DNA of 64,000 nucleotides from Deltaproteobacteria bacterium (GCA_021413675.1 JAIOQA010000355.1:1-64000), one strand, 5' to 3'; numbered from the stretch's first letter, positions 29,115 through 41,115 are shown. The notes: a model not told the origin generated them from the letters alone. Numbers and translations: made by a program.

Positions 29115-30302
29115 CTACGGCAGGACGAGCGCGTCGATCCGGGCCTCGGCGCAGGCGTCGAGGAGCTGGACCAGCTCGGTCGCGGTCGCGGGCGCCTCGA
29201 GGTGCAGCACCAGCTTGCGGACCGGCGCGTTGACCGCCGCGAAGTGCCCGAGCTCGTCGGCGAGCGTGGCCCAGGTCGCGACCCGGTCGTCGCCGAAGCC
29301 CACGATCGCCAGGTCGGCGCTGCGGATCGTGATCGTCGGGCTGCCCACCGACTCGAGCGACGGCTGCTGCAGCACCACGGGGTGGCTCGCGGCGACGCCG
29401 CCGGTCGCGACCGCGACCGCGACCTGCGCGGTGCCCAGGCCGGCGAACACCGCGCGTACGCGCGCGAGGTCGACGTGCGCATCGAGCAGCACGAGCGGCG
29501 GCGCGCTGGCCTGGCCGCGGATCAGCTGGGCGTGCTCGGCGAGCGCGGCGGCGAGGCGATCGACCTCGACCAGCTCGCCCGGGAAGCCGCCGCTGGGCGC
29601 GGCCGCGAGCGCGACCTCGCCGCCGCGCAGGATCCCGCGTGGCACGGCGCCGGCGCGCAGCTCGGCGCCCACGACGACGAACAGCGCCGCGTCGGTGCGG
29701 GCGCCGTGCGGGCTCGGCGCCAGCGCGTAGCCCGCCTGGGCGTCGGCCGCGGGCAGCGGCAGCGCGAAGTCGGTGCGGCGCAGCGCGTGCTCGAGCTGGG
29801 CCGCGAGCTGCGGATCGTCGACCGGGCCCAGCCGCTCGCGCTCGAGCCAGCGCGCGATGGTCACCAGGATCCACCAGTCGGCGGAGGCGAGGTAGGCCTG
29901 CTCCCGGGCGATCCCGAGCCCGGCGGGGCCGCAGCGCGCGCGGGTGTCGGCCCAGCCGTCGACGTCGAGCGCGCGCGGGCGGGCGCAGGCCGGCGCGCAG
30001 GCGTCGAGCACCGGGCCCAGGGGATCGGCGCGCGGCCCGTCGACCGGCGCGCCGCGACGCCCCTCGGGCGCGATGCCGTCCAGGCGATCCGCCCACGGCG
30101 CGAACGCGGGGCAGGCCGGGGCGCAGCCGCGCGCGACCTCGGTCAGCCGGCGCTGCGGACCGAGGGTGGCGGCGCGCTCGAGCGCGGCGCTGCAGGCCTC
30201 GAGCTCGCGGGTGCGCTGGGCGCGGCGCGCGCCGTCGCCGCGACAGCTCGCGACCAGCGCGACGAGCGCCACGAGCGCGCGCCGGTTCCCTCGCATACCC
30301 AC
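29115..30302 (-). CDS. Lipoprotein (395 aa), hypothetical
   Basis: Lipobox VASC after an Arg-rich signal peptide (MGMRGNRRALVALVALVASC). The protein is Ala/Arg-rich with paired Cys in the first 150 residues (GCAPACPAF, DACAPACARP) and a mixed alpha/beta C-terminal part. Ends exactly at the rlmN stop in convergent orientation (TAGCTA). No known domain. Confidence 0.75.
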   Translation of the reverse strand: MGMRGNRRALVALVALVASCRGDGARRAQRTRELEACSAALERAATLGPQRRLTEVARGCAPACPAFAPWADRLDGIAPEGRRGAPVDGPRADPLGPVLDACAPACARPRALDVDGWADTRARCGPAGLGIAREQAYLASADWWILVTIARWLERERLGPVDDPQLAAQLEHALRRTDFALPLPAADAQAGYALAPSPHGARTDAALFVVVGAELRAGAVPRGILRGGEVALAAAPSGGFPGELVEVDRLAAALAEHAQLIRGQASAPPLVLLDAHVDLARVRAVFAGLGTAQVAVAVATGGVAASHPVVLQQPSLESVGSPTITIRSADLAIVGFGDDRVATWATLADELGHFAAVNAPVRKLVLHLEAPATATELVQLLDACAEARIDALVLP

Positions 30303-30425
30303 CAGAGGACTCTAGATGCGCATGGCGCGCTGGTCGAGTGTGACGTTCAGGCGGCCGGATCAGCGACGAGCGGCAGACCGTGGAACCGGCCAGCGGCGCG
30401 CGGCCGGCGGTCGTATGCTGGCTCC

Positions 30426-31027
30426 ATGCGATGCGCGAACTGTGGCGCGGCGGTGGCCGCGGGTGCCGGTCGGTTCTGCAGCCACTGTGGTGGCGTGCTG
30501 TCGGATGCGCCGCGCCTCCGCGCCGACGAGTACCGCACCCACACCGAGCGCTACGCGGCGGTGCGCGCGGCGCCTGGGTATCCCGACGCGATGGTCCACG
30601 ACCCGGCCGCGGCGTGCCCGTCGTCGCGTTCATCGTGCCGGTCTTCATGATGCTGTTCGGGGTCGTGTTCTTCACGTTCTTCATGTCCGGCGCGCCGCGC
30701 GACATGCAGCTGTTCGGCGGCGCGTTCATGGTCGTGTGGTTCGGGATCCTCGGCTACGCGCTGTGGCGCGTGATCCGCGTGGCGCGCGCGCCGCTCGAGC
30801 GCGTGATCGCGGTCGTCGTCAACCAGCGGACGTCGGTCTCGAGCCACCGCCACGATCAGCATCGCCACACGTCGACGTCGTACTACGTGACGCTGCAGCG
30901 CGAGGATGGCGATCGCGCCGAGTACACGGTCGGGGGTGGCCTCGCCGGGCTGGTCAGCGACGCCGACATCGGCGTCGCCTACGTGAAGCAGGACCTGCTC
31001 CTCGACTTCCGCCGCTTCGACGCCTGA
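30426..31027 (+). pseudogene. Zinc-ribbon membrane protein gene, frameshifted
   Basis: ATG 30426 starts MRCANCGAAVAAGAGRFCSHCGG, a CxxC...CxxC zinc ribbon, and runs to about VHDPA near 30600. The other frame then continues VPVVAFIVPVFMMLFGVVFF, two membrane segments and DFRRFDA. The paralog at 31141 lines up across the break. Restoring one G near 30604 (ccgg to ccggg) joins the frames, so the cause is a one-base deletion or a sequencing error. A programmed frameshift is not suggested, since no slippery site or pause element is visible. Confidence 0.7.
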
Positions 31028-31140
31028 TCCACGCTGCGCGTGCACCCGCGCCGCGATGTGACCGTCGATCGCGCGGTGGCAAACTGCGGCGCGCGCGGGG
31101 CCTCCCTTGCGCCGCGGCACGCGCGCCTTACCCTTCGTGT

Positions 31141-31674
31141 ATGAAACGCACGAACTTCGGACGCGAGCGGTTCGCCGCGGTCGAGGCCCACCCGAGCTAC
31201 GCGAATGACATGGCCTACGATCCGGGGCTCGGCATCGGGGTGGGCGAGGCCCTGGCGCCGGTCGCCGTGCTGATCGTCGGCGTCGCCTTCGTCTGGCTCG
31301 TCACGAGCCAGGCGAAGGGGGACATGGTGCTGTTCGGCGTGGCCGGCGCGGTGATCTGCGTCGGCGCGCTCGCCTTCTTGCTGTACCGGATCGCGGCCAT
31401 CGCGACCGCGCCGCTGGTCCGCGAGGTGGCGGTCGTGGTCGGGCGGCGAACCCATGTCTCGTCGCACCACCACCATCTGCACGATGGCCACAGCGGCCTC
31501 GGGCGGCACACGCACGTCACGACGACGTACTTCCTGACGCTCGAGTTCGGCGATGGCAGCCGGGGCGAGTACGAGACCTCCGGCGGGCAGGTCGGCATCC
31601 TGACCGATGGGGATATCGGGATTGCGTATCGCCGGGCCGGGCGCCTGATCGACTTCCGCCGCTTCGCCGTCTGA
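31141..31674 (+). CDS. Membrane protein (177 aa), paralog of the frameshifted gene
   Basis: No zinc ribbon here: it begins MKRTNFGRERFAAVEAHPSYANDMAYDPG, which aligns with the region after the ribbon of its neighbour. Two membrane helices follow, then a His-rich loop (SSHHHHLHDGHSG) and a soluble tail ending YRRAGRLIDFRRFAV. The His stretch could bind metal. An intact relative supports the frameshift call at 30426. Confidence 0.78.
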   Translation: MKRTNFGRERFAAVEAHPSYANDMAYDPGLGIGVGEALAPVAVLIVGVAFVWLVTSQAKGDMVLFGVAGAVICVGALAFLLYRIAAIATAPLVREVAVVVGRRTHVSSHHHHLHDGHSGLGRHTHVTTTYFLTLEFGDGSRGEYETSGGQVGILTDGDIGIAYRRAGRLIDFRRFAV

Positions 31675-31697
31675 TCGCCCGCTCCGAAAATGCGGAC

Positions 31698-31722
31698 GCC
31701 CGCGCGGCGACACCGCGCGGGC
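31698..31722. terminator. Bidirectional hairpin between the membrane gene and ndk
   Basis: Perfect 10-bp stem GCCCGCGCGG/CCGCGCGGGC with a 5-base loop, between two convergent genes. No U tract, but placement suits ending both transcripts. Confidence 0.65.
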
Positions 31723-31739
31723 GGACACGGTGGTCGTGA

Positions 31740-32171
31740 TCAGCGCGCGAGCGACGCGAGGTCGGCCGTCGAGAAGAAGAACGCGATCTCCTCCTTGGCG
31801 GTCTCGGGCGCATCCGAGCCGTGGACGGCGTTGCGCTCGATGTCGGTCGCGTAGGTCTTGCGGATCGTACCCTCGGCGGCCTTCTCCGGGTTGGTCGCGC
31901 CCATGACCTCGCGGTTCTTGAGCACGGCGCCCTCGCCCTCGAGGACCTGGACCACGACCGGACCCTCGGTCATGAACTTGACGAGGCCGGCGTAGAACGG
32001 GCGCGCGGCGTGGACGGCGTAGAACGCCTGGGCCTGCGCCTCGGTGAGGCGGACCATCTTCGAGGCGATGACCCGGAGGCCGGCGGCCTCGAGCTTGGCG
32101 GTGATGCCACCGATGTGGTTGGCGGCGACGGCGTCGGGCTTGATGATCGAGAACGTGCGTTCGATGGCCAT
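31740..32171 (-). CDS. ndk: Nucleoside diphosphate kinase
   Basis: 143 residues, the normal length. It moves the gamma-phosphate of ATP to other NDPs. The phosphorylated His is 117 in NAVHGSD, with Lys11 in IIKPDAV. Followed on the same strand, upstream in transcription, by sucD and sucC, so it may be the third gene of that run. Confidence 0.96.
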   Translation of the reverse strand: MAIERTFSIIKPDAVAANHIGGITAKLEAAGLRVIASKMVRLTEAQAQAFYAVHAARPFYAGLVKFMTEGPVVVQVLEGEGAVLKNREVMGATNPEKAAEGTIRKTYATDIERNAVHGSDAPETAKEEIAFFFSTADLASLAR

Positions 32172-32236
32172 GATCGTGTCCTTGTGACTTCACCCGGCGG
32201 CTGCCGGGCCAGAAATGAGAGACCGCCGCGAGGCGG

Positions 32237-33117
32237 TTACTTGAGCAGCTTCGCGAGCGTGGTGCCCATCTCGGCGGGCGTGGCCGCGACCGAGATGTTC
32301 GCGTCCTTGAGCGCGGCGATCTTGTCCGACGCCGCGCCCTTGCCACCGGAGATGATCGCGCCGGCGTGACCCATGCGCTTGCCCGGCGGGGCGGTCTGGC
32401 CCGCGATGAACGCGGCGACCGGCTTCCGGACGTTCTCCTTGATGAAGCGGGCGGCGCGCTCCTCGGAGTCGCCGCCGATCTCGCCGATCATGAAGATCGC
32501 GGTGGTGCCCGGATCCTCGGCGAAGAGCTTCAGGCAGTCGATGTGATCGAGGCCCTTCACCGGATCGCCGCCGATGCCGATCGCCGTCGACTGGCCGAGG
32601 CCGAGCGCCGACAGCTGGTGCACGACCTCGTAGGTCAGCGTGCCGGAGCGCGAGACCACGCCGATCGTGCCCGGCTTGTGGATGTAGCCCGGCATGATGC
32701 CGACCTTGCACTCGCCCGGCGTGATCACGCCCGGGCAGTTCGGCCCGACGGTGATGACGTCCGGGTAGTCGAGCTGCAGCACGGTCTTGACGCGGATCAT
32801 GTCGCGCGCCGGGATGCCCTCGGTGATCGTGATGATCAGCTTCAGGCCCGCGGCCGCGGCCTCGAGGATCGCGTCGGCGGCGAACGGCGGCGGCACGTAG
32901 ATGACCGTCGCGTTGGCGCCGGTCGCGGCCACGGCCTCGTCGACCGTGTCGAACATCGGGACCTGCTCGAGCCCGGCGACCTTCTGGCCACCGCGGCCGG
33001 GCGTGACGCCGGCGACGACGTTGGTGCCGTACTCGACCATCTGGCGCGCGTGGAACGCGCCAGCCGAGCCGCTCATGCCCTGGACGATGAGGCGGGTGTG
33101 CTTGTTGACGAGGACGC

Positions 33118-33121
<4 letters not shown>
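32237..33121 (-). CDS. sucD: Succinyl-CoA synthetase alpha subunit
   Basis: 294 residues. It carries the CoA-binding fold and the phosphohistidine H252 in [14 protein letters not shown]. Starts with GTG at 33121 that overlaps the TGA of sucC (GTGA), which is the normal coupling of this pair. With SucC it makes succinate and ATP or GTP from succinyl-CoA in the TCA cycle. Confidence 0.97.
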
Positions 33122-34311
<1,190 letters not shown>

Positions 34312-34491
34312 GTGAGGACTCCAGCGACGGGTGCGATTCGGGGCCCGTGCTTACCACGGATGGCGCCGCGGCCCGAGGGTTAAGGCGGCTCATGCGCGGG
34401 GGGCGCGGCGCGACGCCGTGCCGCGCGGGCGCCCCGACGACCGCGCCCCGGGCCGTTGCCCGGGCGGCGGCGCGCGGGCTACAACCCGCCC

Positions 34492-35712
34492 ATGGCCAAG
34501 ATCAAGGTGAAGACCCCGGTCGTCGAGATGGACGGCGACGAGATGACCCGCATCATCTGGCAGTTCATCAAGGACAAGCTGATCCTCCCGTACCTCGACA
34601 TCGAGCTCGACTACTACGACCTCGGCATCGAGCACCGCGACGCGACCAACGACCAGGTCACGATCGACTCGGCCAACGCGACCAAGAAGCACGGCGTCGC
34701 GGTCAAGTGCGCGACGATCACGCCGGACGAGGCCCGCGTGAAGGAGTTCGGCCTCAAGGAGATGTGGAAGTCGCCCAACGGGACGATCCGCAACATCGTC
34801 GGCGGCACGATCTTCCGCGAGCCGATCATCTGCAAGAACGTGCCGCGGCTGGTGCCGGGCTGGACCAAGCCGATCGTCATCGGCCGCCACGCCTTCGGCG
34901 ATCAGTACCGCGCGACCGACTTCCTCGTGCCGGGCGCCGGCACGCTGACGATGACCTTCACGCCCAAGGACGGCGGCAAGCCCACCGAGTACAAGGTGTT
35001 CGACTTCAAGGAGTCGGGCGTCGCGATGGGCATGTACAACCTCGACGAGTCGATCACCGGCTTCGCGCGCAGCTCGCTGACCTACGGCCTCAACCGCGGC
35101 TGGCCGGTCTACCTGTCGACCAAGAACACGATCCTCAAGAAGTACGACGGCCGCTTCAAGGATCTGTTCCAGAAGGTCTACGACGAGGAGTTCGCCGACA
35201 AGTTCAAGGCCAAGGGCATCGTCTACGAGCACCGCCTGATCGACGACATGGTCGCGTCGGCGATGAAGTGGGACGGCGGCTTCGTCAGGGCCTGCAAGAA
35301 CTACGACGGCGACGTCCAGTCGGACTCGGTGGCGCAGGGCTTCGGCTCGCTCGGCCTGATGACCAGCGTGCTGCTCACGCCCGACGGCAAGACCGTCGAG
35401 GCCGAGGCCGCGCACGGCACCGTCACCCGCCACTACCGCGAGCACCAGAAGGGCCGCCCGACCTCGACCAACCCGATCGCGTCGATCTTCGCGTGGACCC
35501 AGGGCCTCAAGTACCGCGGCCAGTTCGACGAGACCCCGGATGTCGTCCGGTTCGCGGACGCGCTCGAGCAGGTCTGCGTCGAGACCGTCGAGTCCGGCAA
35601 GATGACCAAGGACCTCGCGATCCTGATCGACCCCAAGGCGCCGTGGCTCACGACCGAGGCGTTCCTCGACGCGCTCGATCAGGGCCTCAAGGCCAAGATG
35701 GCGAGCTGGTAG
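34492..35712 (+). CDS. icd: NADP-dependent isocitrate dehydrogenase (eukaryote-like type)
   Basis: 406 residues, closer to the eukaryotic/type II NADP-IDH than to E. coli Icd (motifs [49 protein letters not shown]). It makes 2-oxoglutarate and NADPH. The start MAKIKVKTP at 34492 fits the family better than the ATG at 34456. Diverges from sucC; overlaps the convergent membrane protein gene by 26 bases. Confidence 0.96.
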   Translation: MAKIKVKTPVVEMDGDEMTRIIWQFIKDKLILPYLDIELDYYDLGIEHRDATNDQVTIDSANATKKHGVAVKCATITPDEARVKEFGLKEMWKSPNGTIRNIVGGTIFREPIICKNVPRLVPGWTKPIVIGRHAFGDQYRATDFLVPGAGTLTMTFTPKDGGKPTEYKVFDFKESGVAMGMYNLDESITGFARSSLTYGLNRGWPVYLSTKNTILKKYDGRFKDLFQKVYDEEFADKFKAKGIVYEHRLIDDMVASAMKWDGGFVRACKNYDGDVQSDSVAQGFGSLGLMTSVLLTPDGKTVEAEAAHGTVTRHYREHQKGRPTSTNPIASIFAWTQGLKYRGQFDETPDVVRFADALEQVCVETVESGKMTKDLAILIDPKAPWLTTEAFLDALDQGLKAKMASW

Positions 35713-36268
35713 TCCGCGCGCGCGCGGCGGCGATCGCCGCGCTCACGAGCTGTCCGATCCAGCGGCGTTCGTCCTCGGGGCCGTACCACACGGTCGCCCA
35801 GCGGCTGAACCGCTGGTCGCGGACCAACATCACGCGCAGCGTGAAGTCGCGATCATCGGACCCACCGATCTCCGCCAGCGCGATCACCTCGTGGTCGTCG
35901 ACCCGGAGCTCGCGGGCGCCGAGGACGAGCTCCGCCGATCCAGGCGGCAGCTGGAGGCGTGGCCCGCGGCGGAGGTCGACGAACGACAGCGCGAGGCCGG
36001 CCGCGCCCAGGCCGAGCAGCGGCAGGTGCAGGCCTGTGGCGCCGACGTAGATGCAGCCGCTGGCGACCACGCGCACCACCCGGAGCATGAGTGTCTCTTT
36101 GCGCGGCGGCGGCGGCGGCGCCGGCACGGACGGCGGTCGCCACGGCGCGCGGCGCCGGATCCGGATCGTCGCTGGCGCGGTCCGGAACGGTCCTTCGGTC
36201 GACGCGGCCTCGATCGCGAGCGACGCTGGCGGTGGGTGCTCGCCAAGCCAGGTCGTCAGCGGCCCCAC
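35687..36268 (-). CDS. Membrane protein (193 aa), tandem pair member
   Basis: Begins [20 protein letters not shown], then a Pro/Arg-rich stretch, two hydrophobic segments ([24 protein letters not shown]) and a C-terminal region with [16 protein letters not shown]. The gene at 36290 starts in the same way (MTDIRAWLAANPPPTTLEIG) and is a paralog. Family unknown. Confidence 0.72.
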   Translation of the reverse strand: MGPLTTWLGEHPPPASLAIEAASTEGPFRTAPATIRIRRRAPWRPPSVPAPPPPPRKETLMLRVVRVVASGCIYVGATGLHLPLLGLGAAGLALSFVDLRRGPRLQLPPGSAELVLGARELRVDDHEVIALAEIGGSDDRDFTLRVMLVRDQRFSRWATVWYGPEDERRWIGQLVSAAIAAARARTTSSPSWP

Positions 36269-36289
36269 CGCCCGAGCCTACCGCGCGGT

Positions 36290-36895
36290 TCAGCCGGCGG
36301 TGTCCGCGGCGGCGCGGTCGAGCGCGATCGCCGCGCGCAGGAGCTGCTCGATCCAGGCGCGCTCGCCCGCCGGGCCGATCCAGAGCGCGGGCCACGCGCG
36401 GCCGCGAGCGCGCGGTCGATTGACCCGCAACTCGCCGCTCGGGTGCTGCTCGAGGTCGCGGATGTCGCGCAGCGGGACCTCGAGGCGCAGCGCGCCGCTG
36501 ACCCGCACGACCTGCCGGTCGAGCGCGAGCTGACAGGTCGGGGGCGCGACGGTGGGTTCACGCTCGTCGAAGAAACTGAAGACGAAGGCGAAGATCCCGA
36601 TGGCGAACGCGACGAACCCGACCTGGATCGCACCCGCGGCCCCGGCGCCCAGGCCGGCGAGCAGCACCACCAGGCCCACGCTCGACGTGCCGGCGCCGGT
36701 CCAGCGAGCGCGTCGGATCCACGTCTGCACGCCGACGCTGAGCGGCGCGACCACCAGCGCGCGACTGCCGACGTGTCGGATCACCAGCGGCCCCGTCGCC
36801 GCGCGATAGGGTCCGGCGTCCGCCGCCGTCGCGCCACCGATCTCGAGCGTCGTCGGCGGCGGGTTCGCCGCCAGCCACGCCCGGATGTCGGTCAT
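36290..36895 (-). CDS. Membrane protein (201 aa), tandem pair member coupled to the kinase
   Basis: ATG 36895 overlaps the stop of the upstream hybrid kinase (ATGA), so it is translated with it. Two membrane helices (GLVVLLAGLGAGAAGAIQVGFVAFAIG) and a soluble tail with LWIGPAGERAWIEQLL. It may tie the kinase signal to the membrane. The paralog downstream shows a local duplication. Confidence 0.74.
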   Translation of the reverse strand: MTDIRAWLAANPPPTTLEIGGATAADAGPYRAATGPLVIRHVGSRALVVAPLSVGVQTWIRRARWTGAGTSSVGLVVLLAGLGAGAAGAIQVGFVAFAIGIFAFVFSFFDEREPTVAPPTCQLALDRQVVRVSGALRLEVPLRDIRDLEQHPSGELRVNRPRARGRAWPALWIGPAGERAWIEQLLRAAIALDRAAADTAG

Positions 36896-39800
36896 CGCGC
36901 GAGGGCCCGGCCCAGCGCCTCGGCGAGCATCGCGCGGGTGAACGGCTTGGCGAGGTGGTCGCGCACGTTGGCGGCCGCGAGCTCTGCCTCGGTGCGGGCC
37001 TGGTTGCCCGAGATCAGGATGATGGGCAGGGTCGGCCGGATCGCGCCGAGGGCGCGCGCGAGCTCGAGGCCGCCGAGCTCGGGCATGTGCAGATCGGTGA
37101 TGACGACGTCGAAGAGGTCCGGCGCCGCCTCGGCGGCGGCCAGCGCCGCGCGCGCGTCGGCGAACGCCGCGACGGTGTAGCCGAGCAGCTCGAGCTGCCG
37201 GCAGGTCGAGCGCATGACGAGCTCGTCGTCGTCGATGAGCAGCACGTGACCGGCGCCGCGCGGGATCGCCGCGGCGGCGGGCGCGTCGCCGCTCCGGCGC
37301 GCGGCCGGCAGCTCGGGCAGGTAGATCGCGAAGGTGGTGCCGCGCCCGACCGCGCTCGCGACGGTGATCGCGCCGCCGTGATCGGTCACGACGCCGTGGG
37401 CCATCGCGAGGCCGAGGCCGGTGCCGTGGCCGACGCCCTTGGTCGTGAAGAACGGCTCGAAGATGCGCTCGAGGGTCGCGGCGTCCATGCCCTTGCCGTC
37501 GTCCTGGACCTGCAGGCGCGCGTACTTGCCGGGGGCGAGCCCGGCGGGCGTGCCGCCGCCAGCGCTGGCCTGGACCGTGTCGAGGCGGATCGTGATCGTG
37601 CCGGTCCCGCGCTCGATCGCGTGCCACGCGTTGGTGCCGAGGTTGACGATCACGCCGTGGATCTGGATCGGATCGATCAGCACCATCGGCGAGCCGGCGT
37701 CGAGCTCGAGCGCGATGCGGATCGCGGCCGGCAACAGCGCGCGCAGCATGCGGGCCGCGTCCTCGATCAGGCCGCGCAGGTGCGTCGCGGTGCGGGCGCT
37801 GGACTGCTGGCGGCTGAACGTGAGGATCTGCCGCACGAGCTCGCTCGCGCGCGCGGCGGCGCTGGCGATCTCGGCCAGCGACTCGCTCACGTTGGCGTCC
37901 TTGTTCGGGCTCTCGTCGGCGAGCTCGACGTTGGCGATGATCGCCGCGAGCAGGTTGTTGAAGTCGTGCGCGATGCCGCCGGCCAGCGTGCCGAGGGCCT
38001 CGAGCTTCTGCGCGCGGCGCAGGTGGCTCTCGAGCAGCGTGCGCTCGCGCTCGATCCGCGTGAGCTCGGTCAGGTCGCGGATCGCGATCACGACCCGCGT
38101 GCCCTCGTCGGACTGGAACGGGCTGAGGTTGATCTCGACCGGGACGATGGTGCCGTCCTGGCGCAGCGCGGTGAGCCGCGGCCGGTCCAGGGCCATCGCG
38201 CCGGTCCGGGCGTTCGCGAGGAACTCGCGGTGAAACGCGGCGTGCCGCGCGCGCAGCGGCACTGGCACGAGATCCTCGACGCGGAGGCGGGTCAGCGCCT
38301 CGCGGGTGTAGCCGAGGGTCTTCTCGGCCATGCGGTTGGCCAGGACGATGCCGCCGCCCTCGTCGGAGATCAGCAGCGCGTCGGGCGCGAATTCGAAGAC
38401 GCTGGTGAACCGCGAGACCGCGCGGAGCTGCACCAGCTCGGCGCCGGCGCGGGCCGCGAACAGCGTGACGATCGACGCGATCGGCGCGGGGTTGGCGATC
38501 GCGCGCCGGGTCATCACGCCGATCTGGCCGATCGGCTGCCCGGCCTCGTCGCACAGCGGCGCGGCCACGTAGCCGGCGGCGCCGAGCCCCGCGCGCGCGG
38601 TGTCGATCGCGATCACGCGATGGCCGCCCTCGGCGCGCACGATCTCCGCCACGCTCGCCGGCAGCGGGTCGGTCGCCACCAGGGGCCGGCCATCGAGGAC
38701 CAGGCTCAAGAGCCGCAGCCCCGGGCCGGCGTGGGTCGCGCCGAGGAACGCGAGATCGGCGCCGACGATCGCGGCGAGCTGCGCGGTGAGCTCGTCGAAC
38801 AGCGCCTGGCCGGCGCGGTGCGTGAGCCCGGTCGACAGCACCCGCAGCGCGGCGGCGTGCTGCTGCTGGGTCGTGACGTCGCGGACCAGGCCCTGGAACG
38901 CCTGCGGCGCACCGCGCGGGTCGCGCACGACCCGCGCCTCGAACTCCACCACCATGCGTTCGCCGTCGCGCTTGCGCCAGATCAGCTCCTGGCCGACCTC
39001 GTGGTCCGAGGCGAGCACCAGGTCGCGGACCCGGCGCATGTCCTCGGCGTCCGCGAAGCACGCGCTCAGGTTCGTGCCGACCAGCGCCTCGGCTTGCTCG
39101 TGGCCGCAGAGCCGCGCGAACGCCGGGTTGGCATCGACGATCGTGCCCTGCAGGTCGGTGCGGAAGATGCCGCGGATCGCGGCCGCGAACAGGCTGCGGT
39201 AGCGATCGTCGCTGGCGTGCAGCGCGGCCTCGGCGCGCCGGCGCTCGCTGATGTCGCGCATGACCGTGAAGACGAACTCCTCACCGTCGAAGGCCAGGTG
39301 GTTGACCGTCACCTCGACGGCGATCGCGCGGCCATCCTTGCCGACCACCGTGGTCTCGAGCGTCAGCGCGCCGTGGCTCGCGACGTCGGCCCAGTGCGCC
39401 TCCCACGCGGCGACCGGGAACTGCGGATCGATGTCGTGGACGGTCATGCGCAGCAGCTCGGCGCGGCTGTAGCCCAGCAGGCGGCACGACGCCTCGTTGA
39501 CCGCGTGGAAGCGCGCGTGACGATCGACCAGGTGGAACGCTTCGACGGCGTGCTCGATCGCGAAGTGCGCGAGCGCGAGCTGGGTCTCGCGCTGCTCGGG
39601 CGACGCGATGGGATCGCCGGCGCCGCCGTCGGACCAGGACACCCGCGGCGCGAGGCGCAGCGCGCGGGCCTGCCGGGTCGCGAGATCGTGGCGCGCGCGG
39701 GCCAGCGCGATCGTCGTCGCGAGCAGCCGCGGCTCGTAGGGCCGGGTCAGGGCGGTGTCGTCGGCCGAGGCGTCCGCGGCGTCGGCGCAGACCAGCACGA

Positions 39801-40032
39801 CCGGCGCCGGCGCGCCGAGCGCGGCGACGAACGCGCGGGTCGCCGCGCCCGCGCCAGGCGCGACCTCGATCGCGATCAGCCCGACACCCGCGAGCTGCGC
39901 GGCCGTCGTCGCCGCGCGCGGCGCGCGACCGGCGATGGCGTGGCCGGCGGCGCGGAGCTCGTCCGCGAGCGCATCGCCGTCCGCGACGACGAAGACCGTC
40001 GGCAGGGGCGGAAGCGAGGGCTCGCCAGGCAT
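36892..40032 (-). CDS. PAS/GAF hybrid histidine kinase with two receiver-like ends
   Basis: 1046 residues. An N-terminal degenerate receiver-like domain (to about 120, no clear phosphoacceptor), two PAS domains, a GAF domain (about 400-560), another PAS, then HisKA with H689 (GGIAHDFNNLLAA), HATPase (DDGKGMD, GTGLGLAMAHG) and a C-terminal receiver with D980 (VVITDLHMPEL). No membrane segment, so a cytosolic sensor. It is the first gene of a run with two membrane proteins. Partner unknown. Confidence 0.93.
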   Translation of the reverse strand: MPGEPSLPPLPTVFVVADGDALADELRAAGHAIAGRAPRAATTAAQLAGVGLIAIEVAPGAGAATRAFVAALGAPAPVVLVCADAADASADDTALTRPYEPRLLATTIALARARHDLATRQARALRLAPRVSWSDGGAGDPIASPEQRETQLALAHFAIEHAVEAFHLVDRHARFHAVNEASCRLLGYSRAELLRMTVHDIDPQFPVAAWEAHWADVASHGALTLETTVVGKDGRAIAVEVTVNHLAFDGEEFVFTVMRDISERRRAEAALHASDDRYRSLFAAAIRGIFRTDLQGTIVDANPAFARLCGHEQAEALVGTNLSACFADAEDMRRVRDLVLASDHEVGQELIWRKRDGERMVVEFEARVVRDPRGAPQAFQGLVRDVTTQQQHAAALRVLSTGLTHRAGQALFDELTAQLAAIVGADLAFLGATHAGPGLRLLSLVLDGRPLVATDPLPASVAEIVRAEGGHRVIAIDTARAGLGAAGYVAAPLCDEAGQPIGQIGVMTRRAIANPAPIASIVTLFAARAGAELVQLRAVSRFTSVFEFAPDALLISDEGGGIVLANRMAEKTLGYTREALTRLRVEDLVPVPLRARHAAFHREFLANARTGAMALDRPRLTALRQDGTIVPVEINLSPFQSDEGTRVVIAIRDLTELTRIERERTLLESHLRRAQKLEALGTLAGGIAHDFNNLLAAIIANVELADESPNKDANVSESLAEIASAAARASELVRQILTFSRQQSSARTATHLRGLIEDAARMLRALLPAAIRIALELDAGSPMVLIDPIQIHGVIVNLGTNAWHAIERGTGTITIRLDTVQASAGGGTPAGLAPGKYARLQVQDDGKGMDAATLERIFEPFFTTKGVGHGTGLGLAMAHGVVTDHGGAITVASAVGRGTTFAIYLPELPAARRSGDAPAAAAIPRGAGHVLLIDDDELVMRSTCRQLELLGYTVAAFADARAALAAAEAAPDLFDVVITDLHMPELGGLELARALGAIRPTLPIILISGNQARTEAELAAANVRDHLAKPFTRAMLAEALGRALAR

Positions 40033-40170
40033 GCGCGAGCCCAGGATAGACGAGTTGTTCGAGGCGCACAGCGAAGGCGCGCGCAGGTTCTGCGCGAAAC
40101 CCGGGCCTGCGAAACCCGCCGATCCAGCGGGTCGATCGCGGTCGTGCCGCGATCGACCTGAAGCGGCTGG

Positions 40171-41115
40171 CTAGAGGAACGTCTTCGCGATGTTCATCAG
40201 CTCGGTGTTCGCGGCGACCGAGGCGGCGAACGCCTCCTTCTCCTGCGGCGACAGCTCGAACTCGAACACCGCCTCGGCGCCCTTGGCCGAGAGCTTCACC
40301 GGCACGCCGACGAACGCGTTGTTGACGCCGAACTCGCCGCACAGCTCGACCGAGCAGGGCAGGACGCGGCCCTGGTTGCGGACGATCGCCTCGACCATCA
40401 GACACGTGCCCGAGCCGGGCGCGAGCCAGGCCGAGGTGCCGATGAGCGCGGTGAGGGTGGCGCCGCCCTTCTTGGTGTTCGCGACCACCTCGGCCAGCTT
40501 CTCGGGCGAGAGGAACTTCGCGACCGGCACGTTGCCGATCATCGCGGTCGACAGGATGGGCACCATGTCCTTGTCGGTGTGCGCGCCGAGCACGATCGCC
40601 TGGACGTCCTCGACCGACACGCCAGCGGCCATCGCCAGGTAGGTGCGGAAGCGGGCGCTGTCGAGCACGCCGGCCGAGCCGATGACGCGCTCGCGCGGGA
40701 AGCCGGTGACCTGCTTCGCGACGAACACCATCGCGTCGAGCGGGTTCGAAACGACGATCAGCACGGCGTCGGGCGCGTGCTGCTTCACGTTCTTGCAGAT
40801 GTCGCGGACGATGCCGGCGTTGATGCTGATCAGCTCCTCGCGCGACTGACCGGGCTTGCGCTGCACGCCCGCGGTCATGACGACCACGTCGGCGCCGGCC
40901 ATCGCCTCGGGCTTGTCGGTGGCGACGAAGCCGTGGCTGTTGAAGCCCTCCCACGCGCCGGCCTGGGTCAGGTCGAGGGCGCGGCCCTCGGCGGCCGTCG
41001 CCTTGAGGTCGATGAGCACGAGCTCGCCGAGCTCCTTGGTCACGGCCCACTGGGCCACGGCGGCGCCGACGTTACCGCCAGCACCAACGATCGCGATCTT
41101 CGGACGCTTGATCAT
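40171..41115 (-). CDS. mdh: Malate dehydrogenase (LDH-like type)
   Basis: 314 residues. NAD-binding GAGGNVG near the N-terminus, catalytic pair D152 and H179 (VLGAHTDK), and R86 (QRKPGQSR) that selects malate/oxaloacetate over lactate/pyruvate. Interconverts malate and oxaloacetate in the TCA cycle. ATG 41115 begins MIKRPKIAIVGAGG, the standard start. A divergent promoter region of 83 bases separates it from the DUF1232 gene. Confidence 0.95.
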   Translation of the reverse strand: MIKRPKIAIVGAGGNVGAAVAQWAVTKELGELVLIDLKATAAEGRALDLTQAGAWEGFNSHGFVATDKPEAMAGADVVVMTAGVQRKPGQSREELISINAGIVRDICKNVKQHAPDAVLIVVSNPLDAMVFVAKQVTGFPRERVIGSAGVLDSARFRTYLAMAAGVSVEDVQAIVLGAHTDKDMVPILSTAMIGNVPVAKFLSPEKLAEVVANTKKGGATLTALIGTSAWLAPGSGTCLMVEAIVRNQGRVLPCSVELCGEFGVNNAFVGVPVKLSAKGAEAVFEFELSPQEKEAFAASVAANTELMNIAKTFL

